From Vagococcus elongatus (GTDB lineage Bacteria > Bacillota > Bacilli > Lactobacillales > Vagococcaceae), in assembly GCF_003987645.1 (NCBI RefSeq), contig NZ_NGKA01000002.1:124001-188000 (forward strand): a stretch of 64,000 nt of DNA, written 5' to 3'. Position numbers and translations under genes: made by a program. The notes under the pieces were generated by a model. That model saw nothing but the letters and a program-made list of their open reading frames with translations. It was not told the DNA's origin and made no database searches. The first letter of the stretch is position 1, and each line of letters starts with the position of its first letter. Positions 62,836 through 64,000 of the stretch are shown piece after piece.

Positions 62836-63591
62836 TCAATAATACATTCCATAAACTTTTGCTGCATATAATAATAACACGACGATACCGATGACGTAAC
62901 CCAACCCGCAAACGATTCTCCGGTGAATATTATCTTCCACAAAGTCATAGCGATTTCCTTTTAAGTTTGGTGCAGAAAAAGCAAAGCCCAGCAAAAGCCC
63001 CGACAACAGTCCGCCGATATGCCCTAACATATCAATGCTGGGGCTGAACAGGTTTAATAAAATATTCAACACTGCCAACGTCAGCATATTTCGTGCCATA
63101 TATTGAATTTTCGGATTGTAAGGAAAAATACGGCCTAAGGCAATAAAACCGCCGAACAATCCAAAAAGAGCGGTACTGGCACCGGCTGAAATAGAGTTCG
63201 TCTCAGGACTGGTGAGCGCGAAACTGAAAATATTTCCACCCATGGCACACAACAAATAGAAAAAGAAAAATCTGACGTGTCCCATCACTTCTTCTAAATC
63301 TCTCCCTGCAAAATACAGGAAAAATGAATTAAACAGCAGGTGGGCCCAGCCGATATGAACAAATGCTGGGGTCAAAAAACGCCAGTATTCACGATAAATG
63401 ACAATATCCCGGGCTGTAATTGCACCAAACTGATGTAATATTTCGCCACTGTAAGTTCCAGAAAGACCGTGACCTTTTGAAAGTCCGGTCAAGGTCATTA
63501 AAATAAATATAATTACTTGCGCCCCTAAAAACAGCATTGTGACCCATGATTCATTTTTTAACCGACGCCAGCTTATATTATTAAAATTCAT
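62836..63591 (-). CDS. Rhomboid intramembrane serine protease
   Basis: A 251-residue rhomboid with about seven membrane segments. The catalytic serine is in SAGASTALFGLFGG (GxSx) and the catalytic histidine in DMLGHIGGLLSGLLLG; WAHLLFNSFFL provides the conserved HxxxN. It cleaves membrane helices, possibly in quality control. The gene precedes yqgQ-glcK as in Bacillus yqgP-yqgQ-glcK. AAAGGAG lies 12 bases before the ATG, a long spacing. A minus-strand TATAAT at 63623-63628 may be its -10. Confidence 0.93.
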   Translation of the reverse strand: MNFNNISWRRLKNESWVTMLFLGAQVIIFILMTLTGLSKGHGLSGTYSGEILHQFGAITARDIVIYREYWRFLTPAFVHIGWAHLLFNSFFLYFAGRDLEEVMGHVRFFFFYLLCAMGGNIFSFALTSPETNSISAGASTALFGLFGGFIALGRIFPYNPKIQYMARNMLTLAVLNILLNLFSPSIDMLGHIGGLLSGLLLGFAFSAPNLKGNRYDFVEDNIHRRIVCGLGYVIGIVVLLLYAAKVYGMYY

Positions 63592-63675
63592 TTTTTACAC
63601 CAGCTCCTTTCATCATTCATGTATTATAACATCTTTTGTTTGATAGAAGAAATCTGGCGTCAATTTGAAAAAAAT

Positions 63676-63776
63676 AAAAAGCCTGTCCCAATGTTTGACA
63701 CGAATTCCCGCCAACAAGTAGTTAGAAAGGGAAACTACTTTAAAGGAAAACATTCATTTTTTGAGATAGGCTTTTT
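63676..63776. terminator. Terminator or MITE-like element with 9-base termini
   Basis: AAAAAGCCT and AGGCTTTTT close a 101-base stretch, with weaker pairing inside (GTCCCAA with TTGAGAT). Within it AAGTAGTT and AACTACTT form a separate hairpin at 63716-63740. On the minus strand the outer stem is followed by a run of Ts, so it can end a transcript coming from the right. It also resembles a short inverted-repeat mobile element. Confidence 0.5.
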
Positions 63777-63781
63777 AAATT

Positions 63782-63991
63782 TTATTTTAGTAGAGATAAA
63801 CTGTCATTCAATACAGCTTCTCCGTCTAGTGTTTCATAATCATGTACATCTAACACTACCACCAACAACAATTTTAAGTCTTTGGTCGATTGCTGAAAGT
63901 CAACACCAATGCAGAGAGTAGATATACCGTTTTTCAAGACACCTATCACTAAATAGTAGAAAAAATCAGCTAATCTCCACGAATTAAGTGA
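63782..63991 (-). pseudogene. Truncated or decayed coding stretch
   Basis: A minus-strand frame from a stop at 63992-63994 to a TAA at 63782 encodes about 69 residues of protein-like composition (with NGISTLCIGVDFQQS, KDLKLLLVVVLDVHDY and ETLDGEAVLNDSLSLLK), yet has no convincing start in the window. It may be a decayed gene or the end of one with a frameshift at the window edge. The family is not recognised. A terminator-like stem follows within ten bases, which supports a real 3' end. Confidence 0.35.
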
Positions 63992-64000
63992 TTAGAAAAT

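Noticed and set aside
63619-63921. A 100-codon plus-strand gene at the right edge
   Set aside because: It crosses the rhomboid promoter and the inverted-repeat element, has no ribosome site, and its composition is unlike a protein.

Overview
The window comes from a low-GC Gram-positive chromosome. Gene order and protein character point to Lactobacillales, most probably Enterococcaceae (Enterococcus or a close relative such as Tetragenococcus or Vagococcus); this assignment is inference from gene content. Support includes the Bacillus-like yjbH-yjbO synteny (SpxH, CYTH, RelQ, NAD kinase, RluD), coiA-pepF, a CIRCE-controlled groESL next to rex and an ABC-F ATPase, RNase J2, YtoI-NrnA, rhomboid-YqgQ-glucokinase-rhodanese, many sugar PTS genes, and frequent TTG/GTG starts behind strong GGAGG sites. 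I recognised no rRNA, tRNA, CRISPR array or intact insertion sequence.

Layout. 1-6300: a partial membrane protein, an ABC-ATPase-like protein without Walker A, NAD salvage genes (nadE, pncB), a GtrA protein, two RNA methyltransferases and cutC. 6500-15000: a housekeeping and stress block, mgtE/rluD/nadK/relQ facing CYTH/spxH, then pepF and coiA. 15100-21600: NCS2 purine permease, YeiH-type transporter, two small membrane/regulator genes, an acetyltransferase and NADP-type glutamate dehydrogenase. 21600-36000 is an accessory carbohydrate region broken by gene-free DNA and transposase relics. It holds (a) a cytoplasmic sulfatase divergent from a trehalose-family PTS EIIBC and a TreR-like regulator, and (b) a trehalose module of treB (EIIBCA), a GH65 phosphorylase, beta-phosphoglucomutase and treR, flanked by two IS30-type transposase remnants.

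35100-39800: a second sugar cluster with a ROK kinase, an AAC(3)-fold acetyltransferase, a lone PTS EIIC, a stand-alone RarA/MgsA C-terminal domain and a divergent RpiR regulator. 39900-50700: groEL/groES, rex, ABC-F, nrnA, ytoI, rnjB, luxS and a maltose-type acetyltransferase. 50700-60000: an ABC exporter with a CPBP membrane protease, an XRE regulator, and the threonine genes, with thrC converging on hom-thrB-aspartokinase. 60200-63600: a flavodoxin-ferredoxin protein, a rhodanese-like protein, a YqgQ-glucokinase continuous frame and a rhomboid protease. The right edge holds a degenerate coding stretch and a terminator or MITE-like element.

The most interesting system is the sulfatase/PTS/TreR-like triad. 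The sulfatase has no signal peptide, so its substrate must be inside the cell. The divergent PTS is trehalose-type and lacks EIIA. Its promoter (TTGACA-17-TATCAT) is followed by TTGTATGTACAA, one base from the TreR-type operator TTGTATATACAA, and close relatives of that site lie at the nearby tre genes. This suggests import and desulfation of a sulfated trehalose-like or other alpha-glucoside, possibly borrowing EIIA from treB. The lone RarA C-terminal domain co-transcribed with a PTS EIIC is the second most unusual arrangement.
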